64,000 nucleotides of DNA from Geminocystis herdmanii PCC 6308 (GTDB taxonomy: Bacteria; Cyanobacteriota; Cyanobacteriia; Cyanobacteriales; Cyanobacteriaceae), in the NCBI RefSeq assembly GCF_000332235.1, contig NZ_CM001775.1:2917770-2981769 (forward strand), in the 5' to 3' direction. The position numbers were made by a program, and so were the translations under genes. This document shows, in pieces, positions 8,943 to 17,131 of the stretch (within the stretch, counting starts at the first letter, position 1; the number at the start of each line of letters is the position of its first letter). The notes beneath the pieces are model-generated. The model ran no database searches. It worked only from the letters and a program-made list of their open reading frames with translations, and was not told the origin of the DNA.

Positions 8943-9854
8943 TTATTGATAAAAACGATCGAGCATTTGATAGGCTAAATCAAGGGGATTTTTCTCAAAG
9001 GATAGTTGCACTAAACCTGCAGTATCCGCTAAAAATAAAGATGATTCTTGACGGCATACTGCTTCAATCGCCGAATAAATAGCTTCTTCTGATAGTTTGA
9101 ATACAGTGCCGGGGCTTCCCTTGTCATAAAGTAAACGGGAAATGGTAATAGTGGATTGATTTGTGCTTACCCAACTGGCGTATTCTAAACAAGTTGCCAC
9201 GATTATTTCAGGAGGTAAATTAGGTTTACTCCCGAAGCGAAAATGGTAATAATTGCTATTTTTGGGCTGATAAATTAATCCTAACTCAGTAAAAGGGCAG
9301 TCGATCGAATCCTCCACAAAATTGACATTATCGTTATCTGATTCGACATACATTCGCAAAATACAGTTAATATCTTTGATTAAGGAGGATTCCGCCACGG
9401 TTTTATTCAATTCTTGCAGATAATCCGTTAAACTCTTGAGTAAATCTTCCTTTTTAAACTCGTTTTGATTGAAAAGATTAAAGGTATAATACCAAGCACC
9501 AGCGTTACAAGTGGGTTTAAGTAAATGCCAATGTAACAACCACAAAGAAGCTGGATTTTCTAAATAGGTATCCCAACCATTCACCCCTAACAGATTATGC
9601 CCAAAGTCTGACGGAGTATCATCTTCATCGATAACTTTAAAAGTATAACACCAATAACGCATCGATCGAACCATATTTTTACCTACCCCCAACCTAACGG
9701 GTGCATCTTCAGCATTAAAAATCTTGTTGTCAGAAGAAGCCACATCAAAAGCCTTCTTTAACCAACCCCAACGGGGATGAAAAGTCTCATGACGGGCAAA
9801 AGTAGGAGTTACGGGATTCTCCAAAAGATTTAACTCCAGATTAGTTTGCATCAT
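8943..9854 (-). CDS. DUF4007 family protein
   Basis: A 303-residue protein beginning MMQTNLELN. The segment FARHETFHPRWGWLKKAFD, followed by APVRLGVGKNMVRSMRYWC, matches my recollection of DUF4007. The arrangement looks like a helix-turn-helix or winged-helix scaffold. DUF4007 genes are often reported near DNA phosphorothioation or related defence genes. No dnd or ssp genes are visible here, only the large ATPase downstream on the same strand, now separated by the RTX gene and a MITE. Either of the two initial ATG codons (9854 or 9851) could be used. The family call is moderate and the function unknown. Confidence 0.65.
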   Translation of the reverse strand: MMQTNLELNLLENPVTPTFARHETFHPRWGWLKKAFDVASSDNKIFNAEDAPVRLGVGKNMVRSMRYWCYTFKVIDEDDTPSDFGHNLLGVNGWDTYLENPASLWLLHWHLLKPTCNAGAWYYTFNLFNQNEFKKEDLLKSLTDYLQELNKTVAESSLIKDINCILRMYVESDNDNVNFVEDSIDCPFTELGLIYQPKNSNYYHFRFGSKPNLPPEIIVATCLEYASWVSTNQSTITISRLLYDKGSPGTVFKLSEEAIYSAIEAVCRQESSLFLADTAGLVQLSFEKNPLDLAYQMLDRFYQ

Positions 9855-10353
9855 TTGATCTTATTTTGATATATTTTGATAGTTTACTGACAATAATATT
9901 ATGCTTTTTCCTGTTAAGATTCAATGTATAGCAGTCAGTTATGAGTTGTGAAAATTATCTTATCATCAAAGGCAAGAGGCAAAAGGCAAAAGGCAAGATT
10001 AGTCGTATCTTCGATATTTTTTCTAATAATTTATTTCTCACAAATGATTCCTGATTGCTATATATCTTTCTAATTTTTTTTAAAACTTTTTTAATGCCCT
10101 TATCTAGGGTAAATTCAGTCCAAAATTTTTTAATAGCTATAGTTATTCAACTCATTAAAATCATCAATTTTAAAAGCACTAAAAATAAAAAACAGATAAT
10201 AAGAGATAGAGAATGAGGAGTAGAGAAGATAGAAAAGTTAAAAGACGAAATCATTACAATATGTTATTGTAAAATCGGAAAAACTATATTTTTTAGACAT
10301 AAATTAGAATACTTATTTATTTCGTTTCCCACAATGAATGTAAGATAAAAAAT
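9855..10353. other. Intergenic region with heptad repeats
   Basis: A 499-bp AT-rich stretch without a convincing gene between divergent DUF4007 and amidase genes. It holds a short run of the dispersed GGCAAAA/GGCAAGA heptads at about 9970-9996. Promoters for both flanking genes must lie here, but I cannot fix them. Confidence 0.6.
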
Positions 10354-12081
10354 ATGATACAATCACAACAATTTTGGCAAGGATTATTTTTAACGGCTTC
10401 TTTCAGTTTAGTCATGGATTATGCTTCGGCACAATCTTTGACGGTGGTTTATCCCCCTGCTAACCATGAAACTACGGCTAATTCTATTTTTATTATCGGC
10501 TCTGCGGGTACTAATAATCCAGTATATATTAATGATAAGCCCATCGATCGATCTTCTCAAGGACATTTTGCTCCCTCTATACCTTTACAAACGGGAGAAA
10601 ATAAATTAATTATTCGTTATGGCAATGAAGAAATTAAACGCATTGTTACAAAAAAAGAGCCTCCTCAACCCTCAAAATTTACCCCTATTTTTCCTTCTCA
10701 AAATATTAGCAAATTACCCGATGAATTAGTTTGTTTTCAATCGATCGCACCTTCTGAAAGTCAAGTATATGTGGACATAAATGGAGAAAAGATTAACTTA
10801 ACCCCTGACTTAACGATGGCGAATTTACCCCCTAATTCCGCTATTTTAACAGGAAATAATGAAGGAGAAAAAATAACCCCTCAATTATGGGTAAATAAAA
10901 AAGGATGTGCCAGTTTTACTAATATTAATACCACTGTTACCCCCACCTTCATTATGAATTATGGAGACACAACAATTAAAGAAATAAGTCAAGGAAATGT
11001 AACAATTCTTAACCCTCAAGAGTTGACGGTGATTGAAATTATCTCAGAACAAGGTGTAGCTCGATCGGGTTCAAGTACCAATCATTCGAGGTTAACTCCC
11101 CTTCCCAGAGGCACAAGGGCATTAGTGACGGGGAGAGATGGAGATTGGTTACGGTTAGACTATGGCGGATGGATAAAAGCGGAAGAAACGAAGGTTTTAC
11201 CCACCAATGCACCGCCTACCTCCATTATTCGCAGTGTGTCTTCTCGTCGCTTCGATAATCGGACAGAAGTTATTTTTCCCTTACAAAATCCTGTGCCTAT
11301 TTCTATTCGTCAGGGAGATGATACTTTCACCCTCACTTTACACAACACCACAGCCCAAACCGATACCATTCGTTTTGATGACGACTCTTTGATTAAGCGC
11401 CTAGACTGGTATCAAACTTCCCCTAGTCAAGTTGACTATATTTTCAACTTTAAATCTAGTCGTCAATGGGGTTATGATGTGCGTTATGAGGGTAGTAATT
11501 TAGTTCTCACTTTTAATCATGCCCCTGCAAATATTCAAGGTACAACTATTTTACTTGATCCGGGTCACGGAGGGGATGAGAAAGGGGCTTTAGGAGGCAC
11601 GGGTTATCCCGAAAAAGATGTTAACCTAGTGGTATCTCTCTTATTAGCTGAAGAATTGCGCAGTCGTGGCGCTACGGTTTATTTAACTAGAGAAACTGAT
11701 ACATTTGTATCTCTAGTCGATCGACAAAGGATGATAAATCAACTAAAGCCTCACCTTGCCTTTTCCATTCACTATAACGCCCTTCCCGATGGCGGTAATG
11801 CTGAAAAAACTCAGGGAATTAGTACTTTTTGGTATCATCCCCAAGCCCATGATATATCGGTATTTTTGCACAATTATTTGACAGAAAAGCTCGATCGACC
11901 TAGTTATGGGGTATATTGGAATAATCTAGCCCTCACTCGCCCTCATACTGCGCCTAGTGTTTTATTAGAGTTAGGTTTTATGATTAATCCAGAGGAATTT
12001 GAATGGATTACTAACCCTCAAGCTCAACAACAATTAGCACGTTCGATCGCCGATGGTATTATTGAATGGCTATCAGAATGA
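10354..12081 (+). CDS. amiC: N-acetylmuramoyl-L-alanine amidase (Amidase_3)
   Basis: A 575-residue secreted cell-wall hydrolase. It starts with a signal peptide ending at ASAQ (about residue 28). A long N-terminal region of beta domains follows, including an SH3-like stretch (about 230-280) and an AMIN-like segment (about 290-390). The C-terminal Amidase_3 domain (about 395-575) shows zinc-ligand motifs: LLDPGHGG (His), GYPEKDVNL (Glu), SIHYNA (His) and the catalytic Glu region LLELGFMIN. It cleaves the amide bond between MurNAc and the stem peptide in the periplasm and is typically needed for cell separation. The gene symbol is by family resemblance. Confidence 0.9.
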   Translation: MIQSQQFWQGLFLTASFSLVMDYASAQSLTVVYPPANHETTANSIFIIGSAGTNNPVYINDKPIDRSSQGHFAPSIPLQTGENKLIIRYGNEEIKRIVTKKEPPQPSKFTPIFPSQNISKLPDELVCFQSIAPSESQVYVDINGEKINLTPDLTMANLPPNSAILTGNNEGEKITPQLWVNKKGCASFTNINTTVTPTFIMNYGDTTIKEISQGNVTILNPQELTVIEIISEQGVARSGSSTNHSRLTPLPRGTRALVTGRDGDWLRLDYGGWIKAEETKVLPTNAPPTSIIRSVSSRRFDNRTEVIFPLQNPVPISIRQGDDTFTLTLHNTTAQTDTIRFDDDSLIKRLDWYQTSPSQVDYIFNFKSSRQWGYDVRYEGSNLVLTFNHAPANIQGTTILLDPGHGGDEKGALGGTGYPEKDVNLVVSLLLAEELRSRGATVYLTRETDTFVSLVDRQRMINQLKPHLAFSIHYNALPDGGNAEKTQGISTFWYHPQAHDISVFLHNYLTEKLDRPSYGVYWNNLALTRPHTAPSVLLELGFMINPEEFEWITNPQAQQQLARSIADGIIEWLSE

Positions 12082-12152
12082 ATGAAGAATGAAGAATGAA
12101 GAATGAAGAATGAAGAATGAAGAATGAAGAATGAAGAATGAAGAATGAAGAA
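12081..12152. repeat. Tandem heptad (AATGAAG)n
   Basis: About ten copies of the heptamer AATGAAG start in the amidase stop codon and run almost to the next start codon. This is one of several period-7 arrays in the window. Confidence 0.9.
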
Positions 12153-12158
12153 TAAATT

Positions 12159-12530
12159 ATGGAACATGATATATCAAAACGAACTTTGAGCTTTAGTATC
12201 AGGATAGTAAATTTATGTAAATTTCTTAGGGAAAATGGAGGAACAGGTTATGATTTAAGTAAACAGTTAATTCGATCAGGTACAAGTATTGGAGCAAATA
12301 TTGAAGAGGCACAAAATGCAGAAAGTACAGCCGATTTTATTCATAAAATGAGTATTTCTTTAAAGGAAGCAAGGGAAACAAATTATTGGTTAAAAATATT
12401 AATTGTCACAGAAAAAATATTAGAACCAAGATTACAACCGTTGCTCAATGAATCTAATGAATTAATTGCTATTATTTACAGTATTGTTAAAAACACAAAA
12501 GCTAATCAAAATACAAAATTAAGTAAATGA
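12159..12530 (+). CDS. Four-helix bundle protein (23S rRNA intervening-sequence type)
   Basis: A 123-residue helical protein matching the S23/IVS family. The landmarks are LIRSGTSIGANIEEAQNAES and the later LKEARETNYWLKIL. Members form small oligomeric helical bundles; first described in 23S rRNA intervening sequences, they are common as free-standing genes, often near repeats. The gene is bounded on both sides by period-7 tandem repeats of different sequence, which suggests recent movement. Molecular function is unknown for the family. Confidence 0.88.
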   Translation: MEHDISKRTLSFSIRIVNLCKFLRENGGTGYDLSKQLIRSGTSIGANIEEAQNAESTADFIHKMSISLKEARETNYWLKILIVTEKILEPRLQPLLNESNELIAIIYSIVKNTKANQNTKLSK

Positions 12531-12632
12531 TTCTTAATTCTTAATTTTCAATTCTTAATTCTTAATTCTTAATTCTTAATTCTTAATTCTTAATTTTCAA
12601 TTCTTAATTCTTAATTCTTAATTCTTAATTCT
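12531..12632. repeat. Tandem heptad (TTCTTAA)n
   Basis: About 100 bp of TTAATTC-phase heptads with occasional TTTTCAA variants fills the whole gap between the four-helix-bundle gene and the LapA-like gene. Confidence 0.9.
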
Positions 12633-12636
12633 TTTT

Positions 12637-13596
12637 ATGGGATTTAAAATTATACTATTAATCTCGATCGTACTAATAATCGCATTATTTACAGTACAAA
12701 ATGCACAAAATATCACCTTAGTTTTTTTAGGATTTAATTCTCTCAATTTACCCTTATCATTGTGGATGATTTTAGCTGTTTTAGCAGGAATTGTATCTAG
12801 TTTTATGATTCAACTTTTAAGCTCATCTTCATCTAATAAAAACTCTAATTATTCTAACTATTCTCCTTCAGAATCTGACAATAATCCTCCACCAAGAAAG
12901 CCTAAATCTAGTTTTAAACAACAACCTGATAATCAAGTTTATTCTCCACCCTTACCCGTAGAGAATAATCTTAAATATAATAATCCTAATGAAGAATTAG
13001 ATGCTGATTTTGACTTTGATTTTGAAGAAGATTTAACTCCCAAAAAACCCCTAACGGATAATCAAGAAAATAATAATAATTTTCAACAATCCCAAGATTC
13101 TTTTGATTCAGATTTTGATTTTGAAGAAGATTTTTCCTCAGAAAATCCACCTTTTGAAGAAAATTTACCTTTAGAAAATGTGCCTGAAGTTAAATCAATT
13201 ATTAACGAAATAAATCAGGAAGTAGCCCCAGAAATTAATCCGATTATTCCTGAAGAATCACCACAAATAGAGATAAAAAAAGTTATTAATCCTAACGATA
13301 ATATACCCTCAGAAACATTTTTAAAACCACGAGAAGCCTCCCTTTATTCCTATAAACCGGGTGAAAAAACAGAAATTAGCTCAAAACCGACTAATATTAA
13401 AACTTCTCAAAAAAATGATCCCAAAAGCTCGATCGCGCAGCGCCACTTTGTGATCGAACCGTCAAAACCATCGGAGAATAGATATAGTGGAGGAGTGTAT
13501 GATGCACCCTATCGAGTAATTTCACCCGGTTATGATGATACATCCCCTCTGGAAAATGATGAATTTTTTGAGGATGATGAAGATTGGGATTTTTAA
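12637..13596 (+). CDS. LapA-domain membrane protein with long acidic tail
   Basis: A 319-residue protein with two N-terminal membrane helices (about residues 3-22 and 40-62) separated by a short NITLVFLGF loop. This is the DUF1049/LapA arrangement linked to envelope assembly. The remaining ~250 residues are low-complexity, proline-rich and acidic, with two DFDFEED blocks, and are presumably cytoplasmic and disordered. Residues around 267-273 (IAQRHFV) are encoded by a 21-bp mobile repeat insertion that keeps the frame. Confidence 0.75.
   Translation: MGFKIILLISIVLIIALFTVQNAQNITLVFLGFNSLNLPLSLWMILAVLAGIVSSFMIQLLSSSSSNKNSNYSNYSPSESDNNPPPRKPKSSFKQQPDNQVYSPPLPVENNLKYNNPNEELDADFDFDFEEDLTPKKPLTDNQENNNNFQQSQDSFDSDFDFEEDFSSENPPFEENLPLENVPEVKSIINEINQEVAPEINPIIPEESPQIEIKKVINPNDNIPSETFLKPREASLYSYKPGEKTEISSKPTNIKTSQKNDPKSSIAQRHFVIEPSKPSENRYSGGVYDAPYRVISPGYDDTSPLENDEFFEDDEDWDF
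13436..13456. repeat. 21-bp small dispersed repeat inserted in the LapA-like gene
   Basis: The insertion begins CGCAGCGCCAC and ends GTGATCG, flanked by GATCG on both sides (13431-13435 and its own end). Its core matches the 23-bp insertion in cas12k at 61043-61065. Being 21 bp, it keeps the reading frame. Confidence 0.75.
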
Positions 13597-13704
13597 AATT
13601 ATTCACACTTGTAGTAATTTTTTTTTAGAGCAGTTTATTATGTATCTTATTCTCGTGCTGAGTATAAGTTATAATATTATGTTGCCCATTGTGAATTGAA
13701 TAAA

Positions 13705-14334
13705 ATGTCTATCCGTCAACAACCCCGAAGAACTGCCAGAATCTTAGCTTTACTTGGTTTAAGTCAAATTAAGTTAAAACCAGAGAATTTAGAAGACATC
13801 GAAATTAATGATCTAGTTTTAGGGGCAATTCGTACTCTTACCCTTGAAATTGAAAGTACGATCGAATCTGCTTCCGATGAATTAAATCGTAGTAATGATT
13901 TACTATTTAAAAGTGAAACAAGGGCGACAAATTTAGGTAGTGCTAGAATGATGTTGAAAGACTCCATCGCCCTAACTCAAAAAGCAATTAATCGGATTGG
14001 AAATATTATTGAAATCCCTGAGTTTGTACAGTTGTCTAAAACCCATGAAGTGAGAGAATATGCTTTAGAATTAATGGGTACAGTCGATCGACGTAAGGAA
14101 GAAATCGAAACGATGCTCAATGAAGTAATGGTAGATTGGACATTAAACCGCCTTACCCAAATCGATGCCAATATTCTACGATTGGCGGTGGCTGAAATGG
14201 TTTTTTTAAATATAGATCATAAAATTGCTATCAATGAATCGATCGAGATTGCCAAAACCTATTCCGATGATGATGGTTATAGATTTATTAACGGAGTCCT
14301 ACGGAAAATCAGCGATCGACTTAAACTAAGATAA
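13705..14334 (+). CDS. nusB: Transcription antitermination factor NusB
   Basis: The N terminus MSIRQQPRRTARILALLGLSQ and the C-terminal block LRLAVAEMVF...INESIEIAKTYSDDDGYRFINGVL are classic NusB. NusB binds boxA RNA with S10 in rRNA antitermination. At 209 residues it has the extra central segment usual for cyanobacterial NusB. An upstream in-frame TTG at 13696 is possible, but the ATG at 13705 gives the conserved N terminus. Confidence 0.93.
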   Translation: MSIRQQPRRTARILALLGLSQIKLKPENLEDIEINDLVLGAIRTLTLEIESTIESASDELNRSNDLLFKSETRATNLGSARMMLKDSIALTQKAINRIGNIIEIPEFVQLSKTHEVREYALELMGTVDRRKEEIETMLNEVMVDWTLNRLTQIDANILRLAVAEMVFLNIDHKIAINESIEIAKTYSDDDGYRFINGVLRKISDRLKLR

Positions 14335-14398
14335 TTAACAATGAGGAATTAGAAATGAGGAATTAATGGGATTTAGAAGTTAATCCATTCTTAATTTT

Positions 14399-14424
14399 TC
14401 ATTCTCCATTCTCCATTCTCCATT
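14399..14424. repeat. Tandem heptad (CCATTCT)n
   Basis: Short run of CCATTCT heptads in the gap between the convergent nusB and aroH genes, reaching the aroH stop. Confidence 0.8.
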
Positions 14425-14842
14425 AATTCTTTGATAGGTATAAATCAGGACGCAATTTTTCCGCTTGGCGCAGATAAGAATGATACATTTCTGTTTGTGG
14501 TTTAATTGTATTTATATAGATTAAGACTCGAATACATTTTTCTAAACTACCCTTTACTTGCATTTGTTGTAAATCTAATAAAGGTACGTTTGTCCATTGA
14601 GGATATTCACGGGCAATGGCGGCAGGAAAAACCGCATCTAAGTCAGGAGTCACGGTAAAAATGACGCTAATAACGTCATCGTGTTTTAGTTGGTTACGGG
14701 TTTCGATGTCTTTCAATAACTCTCTGACGGCATCTCTCATGGCTTCGATCGTATTTTCAGAAGCTGTAGTAGCTCCTCGAATTGCCCGTACATTCAACAT
14801 CAACTTTTTACTCCCTTCCCAAGTTAAGTGCATATTTTCCAT
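14423..14842 (-). CDS. aroH: Chorismate mutase, AroH class
   Basis: A monofunctional AroH-type chorismate mutase, which converts chorismate to prephenate for Phe/Tyr synthesis. Conserved segments are VRAIRGATT, the central VISVIFTVTPDLDAVFPA and VPLLDLQQM, followed by CIRVLI. It is 139 residues from the ATG three bases after the sppA stop. A start at an internal Met (MLNVRAIRG, 14800) would give the more usual N terminus, so the exact start is uncertain. It is arranged as a sppA-aroH operon. Confidence 0.93.
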   Translation of the reverse strand: MENMHLTWEGSKKLMLNVRAIRGATTASENTIEAMRDAVRELLKDIETRNQLKHDDVISVIFTVTPDLDAVFPAAIAREYPQWTNVPLLDLQQMQVKGSLEKCIRVLIYINTIKPQTEMYHSYLRQAEKLRPDLYLSKN

Positions 14843-14845
14843 AGA

Positions 14846-15667
14846 TTAAGGACGATATAGCCATAAAGGTTGACCACTGGTAGCCAATTCAAATTCTAAC
14901 CAATTAATGCTAGATCCCACTTTTGATTTTACCTGAGTTCGTCCATTAAGAACACGATCGACAAAAGATTTTGGTTGTTCTATTGTATGACATTCTGTCT
15001 TGTCAGGATCAAGTTTAACTAATTCACAAGCCCAGCGAAAAGCGTCTTTTTCACTACCTAATCGATCGACTAATCCTAATTTTAAAGCCTGTTCGCCACT
15101 AAAAATGCGCCCATCGGCAAAACTTTTCACGGTTTCTACACTTAATTTTCTTCCTTCCGCCACTGTTTGCACAAATTGCTCATAGGTACTATCAATCAAT
15201 TCTTGTAAAATCTTTTCTTCTTCTTCACTCAAATTTCGATCGAAAGATAGTATATCTTTATAAGGACCTGATTTGATCACCTGAAAAGAAACTCCCACTT
15301 TATCCAATAACTTCTCTAGGTTATTTCCCCTAATAATTACGCCGATACTTCCTGTAATTGTCCCCGCATTAGAAACAATATGATTTGCTCCCACCCCAAT
15401 ATAAATGCCACCAGAGGCAGAAATATTGCCGAAACTAGCTACGATTTTGATTTTTCCCCCTAATTTTGTCAAAGCCGAGTAAATCTCTTGAGAATCCGCT
15501 ACAGTGCCTCCGGGGGAGTCGATTCTGAGCAACAATGCAGGAAATTTCTTTTCTTCTACAATTTCTAAAGCCTCTAATACTCGTTCTCTGGTTTTAGGTG
15601 CGATCGCACCAGTAATTTCAATTCGAGCAATTTGTTTTTTCGATGATGGTTTAAAAGGCCAGATCAT
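14846..15667 (-). CDS. sppA: Signal peptide peptidase SppA, short form
   Basis: A 273-residue serine/lysine membrane-associated protease that degrades cleaved signal peptides. It shows the family pattern: LLLRIDSPGG (about residues 46-55), the Ser nucleophile region NISASGGIYIG, the GSIGVI strand, and the Lys general base in KSGPYKDIL. This is the short 36K class. No clear N-terminal membrane helix is present, so attachment is probably peripheral. It is the first gene of the pair with aroH, only 3 bp apart. Confidence 0.92.
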   Translation of the reverse strand: MIWPFKPSSKKQIARIEITGAIAPKTRERVLEALEIVEEKKFPALLLRIDSPGGTVADSQEIYSALTKLGGKIKIVASFGNISASGGIYIGVGANHIVSNAGTITGSIGVIIRGNNLEKLLDKVGVSFQVIKSGPYKDILSFDRNLSEEEEKILQELIDSTYEQFVQTVAEGRKLSVETVKSFADGRIFSGEQALKLGLVDRLGSEKDAFRWACELVKLDPDKTECHTIEQPKSFVDRVLNGRTQVKSKVGSSINWLEFELATSGQPLWLYRP

Positions 15668-15937
15668 TGTATATACTATGGATATTTTCTAAATGTAAGT
15701 TTTATCTTCAATTAGCATATCATTATAGTTAGACAATTTGACTTGAGGAAATCCGTAATTACTTATAATAGACATCTGAAACTCCAAATTGCTAAAAGAA
15801 GGGTTAAAACCTTCACTACAAACAAAGAAAAAATAGAAAAGATCATTAATCAATAGTTCATTTCTAATTCGATGGGTGTTGATAAATAAACCATAATCAG
15901 GAATTATAATTAATAAACATTATCTATATTAATCATT

Positions 15938-17044
15938 GTGACAGAATCATCAAATTCACTGCACCAGACTCCTCTTTATTCCTTATCCTGTAAAAGTAAC
16001 GCTAAATTTACCGACTTTGCAGGGTGGGAAATGGCTTTACAATATAGCGGTTTGAAAAAAGAACATCAAGCCGTGAGAGAATCTGTAGGGATGTTCGATA
16101 TTTCTCACATGGGCAAATTTAGCTTATCAGGTAAAAATGTTCGATCGAGCTTAAACTATCTTGTACCATCGGATTTAACCACTTTAGACAAAGGACAAGC
16201 CCAATATACAGTATTATTAAACCATAAAGGGGGTATTATTGACGATATTATTTTTTACTATCAAGGGAAAAACGAAGATAATATAGAGTCAGGAATTTTA
16301 ATCGTTAATGCCTCCACTACCGCCAAAGATTGGGCTTGGTTAACCGAAAATCTCAAAAATCAAGATATTGAATTAAAAAACAACTCTGAAGATTTAGCCT
16401 TAATTGCCCTACAAGGAAAACAAGCCCTTAAATATCTTAATCCCTTCGTCACCGAAGACTTAACTAACCTCCCTAGTTTTGGACATCTCACCACAAATAT
16501 AGACGGGGAAAAAGTTTTTATCGCGAGCACAGGTTATACTGGAGAGGATGGATTTGAAATCATGACAACTCCCTCCATGTCGCAAAAATTATGGAAGCAT
16601 TTTGTCAAAAATAACGTTACTCCTTGCGGTTTAGGATGTCGTGATACCCTGCGTTTAGAAGCCTGTATGGGTTTATATGGGCAAGACATGGATGAGGAAA
16701 CAACCCCCCTAGAAGCAGGGTTAGGATGGGTAGTGAATTTTAATCATGACTTCATCGGTAAGGAAGTTTTGGTGAAACAAAAACAAGAAAAGGTGAAAAA
16801 ACGTTTAGTGGCGATCGAAATGCAAGGAAAATATATCGCACGTCATGATTATCCTATTATTGTAGATAATCAAATGGTAGGGAAAATTACCAGTGGTACA
16901 TTATCCCCGACATTAAATAAGGCGATCGCTCTGGGTTATGTACCGTATAATTATAGTAAAATTGGGCAAAAATTAACGGTAGAAATTAGAGAAAAATTAT
17001 ATCCTGCGGTAGTGGTGAAAAAACCGTTTTATAAAAAGAGTTGA
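15938..17044 (+). CDS. gcvT: Aminomethyltransferase, glycine cleavage T protein
   Basis: A 368-residue folate-dependent T protein that transfers the methylene group from the H protein to tetrahydrofolate; in cyanobacteria it serves photorespiratory glycine breakdown. Landmarks are DFAGWEMALQY near the N terminus, VGMFDISHMGK, GYTGEDGFEI, LRLEACMGLYGQDMDE and the C-terminal GKITSGTLSPTLNKAIALGYV. The start is a GTG at 15938. The 270-bp upstream gap shows no recognisable glycine riboswitch. Confidence 0.95.
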   Translation: MTESSNSLHQTPLYSLSCKSNAKFTDFAGWEMALQYSGLKKEHQAVRESVGMFDISHMGKFSLSGKNVRSSLNYLVPSDLTTLDKGQAQYTVLLNHKGGIIDDIIFYYQGKNEDNIESGILIVNASTTAKDWAWLTENLKNQDIELKNNSEDLALIALQGKQALKYLNPFVTEDLTNLPSFGHLTTNIDGEKVFIASTGYTGEDGFEIMTTPSMSQKLWKHFVKNNVTPCGLGCRDTLRLEACMGLYGQDMDEETTPLEAGLGWVVNFNHDFIGKEVLVKQKQEKVKKRLVAIEMQGKYIARHDYPIIVDNQMVGKITSGTLSPTLNKAIALGYVPYNYSKIGQKLTVEIREKLYPAVVVKKPFYKKS

Positions 17045-17045
17045 T

Positions 17046-17080
17046 TCCCCCTAATCCCCCTTACTAAAGGGGGAAAAAGA
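17046..17080. repeat. CCCCCTAATCCCCC...GGGGG hairpin
   Basis: CCCCCTTACTAAAGGGGG forms a strong hairpin just after gcvT. A similar element occurs at 48022-48052, and a weak one after hsdS (about 18868-18900). It may act as a terminator for gcvT but lacks a good T tract. Confidence 0.55.
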
Positions 17081-17131
17081 TGAGGGTCTGGTATAATGAC
17101 AAAATTATCGTTATGGGGTACAAAAATTTTT

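Noticed and set aside
15668-15937. Glycine riboswitch upstream of gcvT
   Set aside because: I looked for the conserved glycine aptamer core and found none; the region instead holds a partial dispersed repeat.
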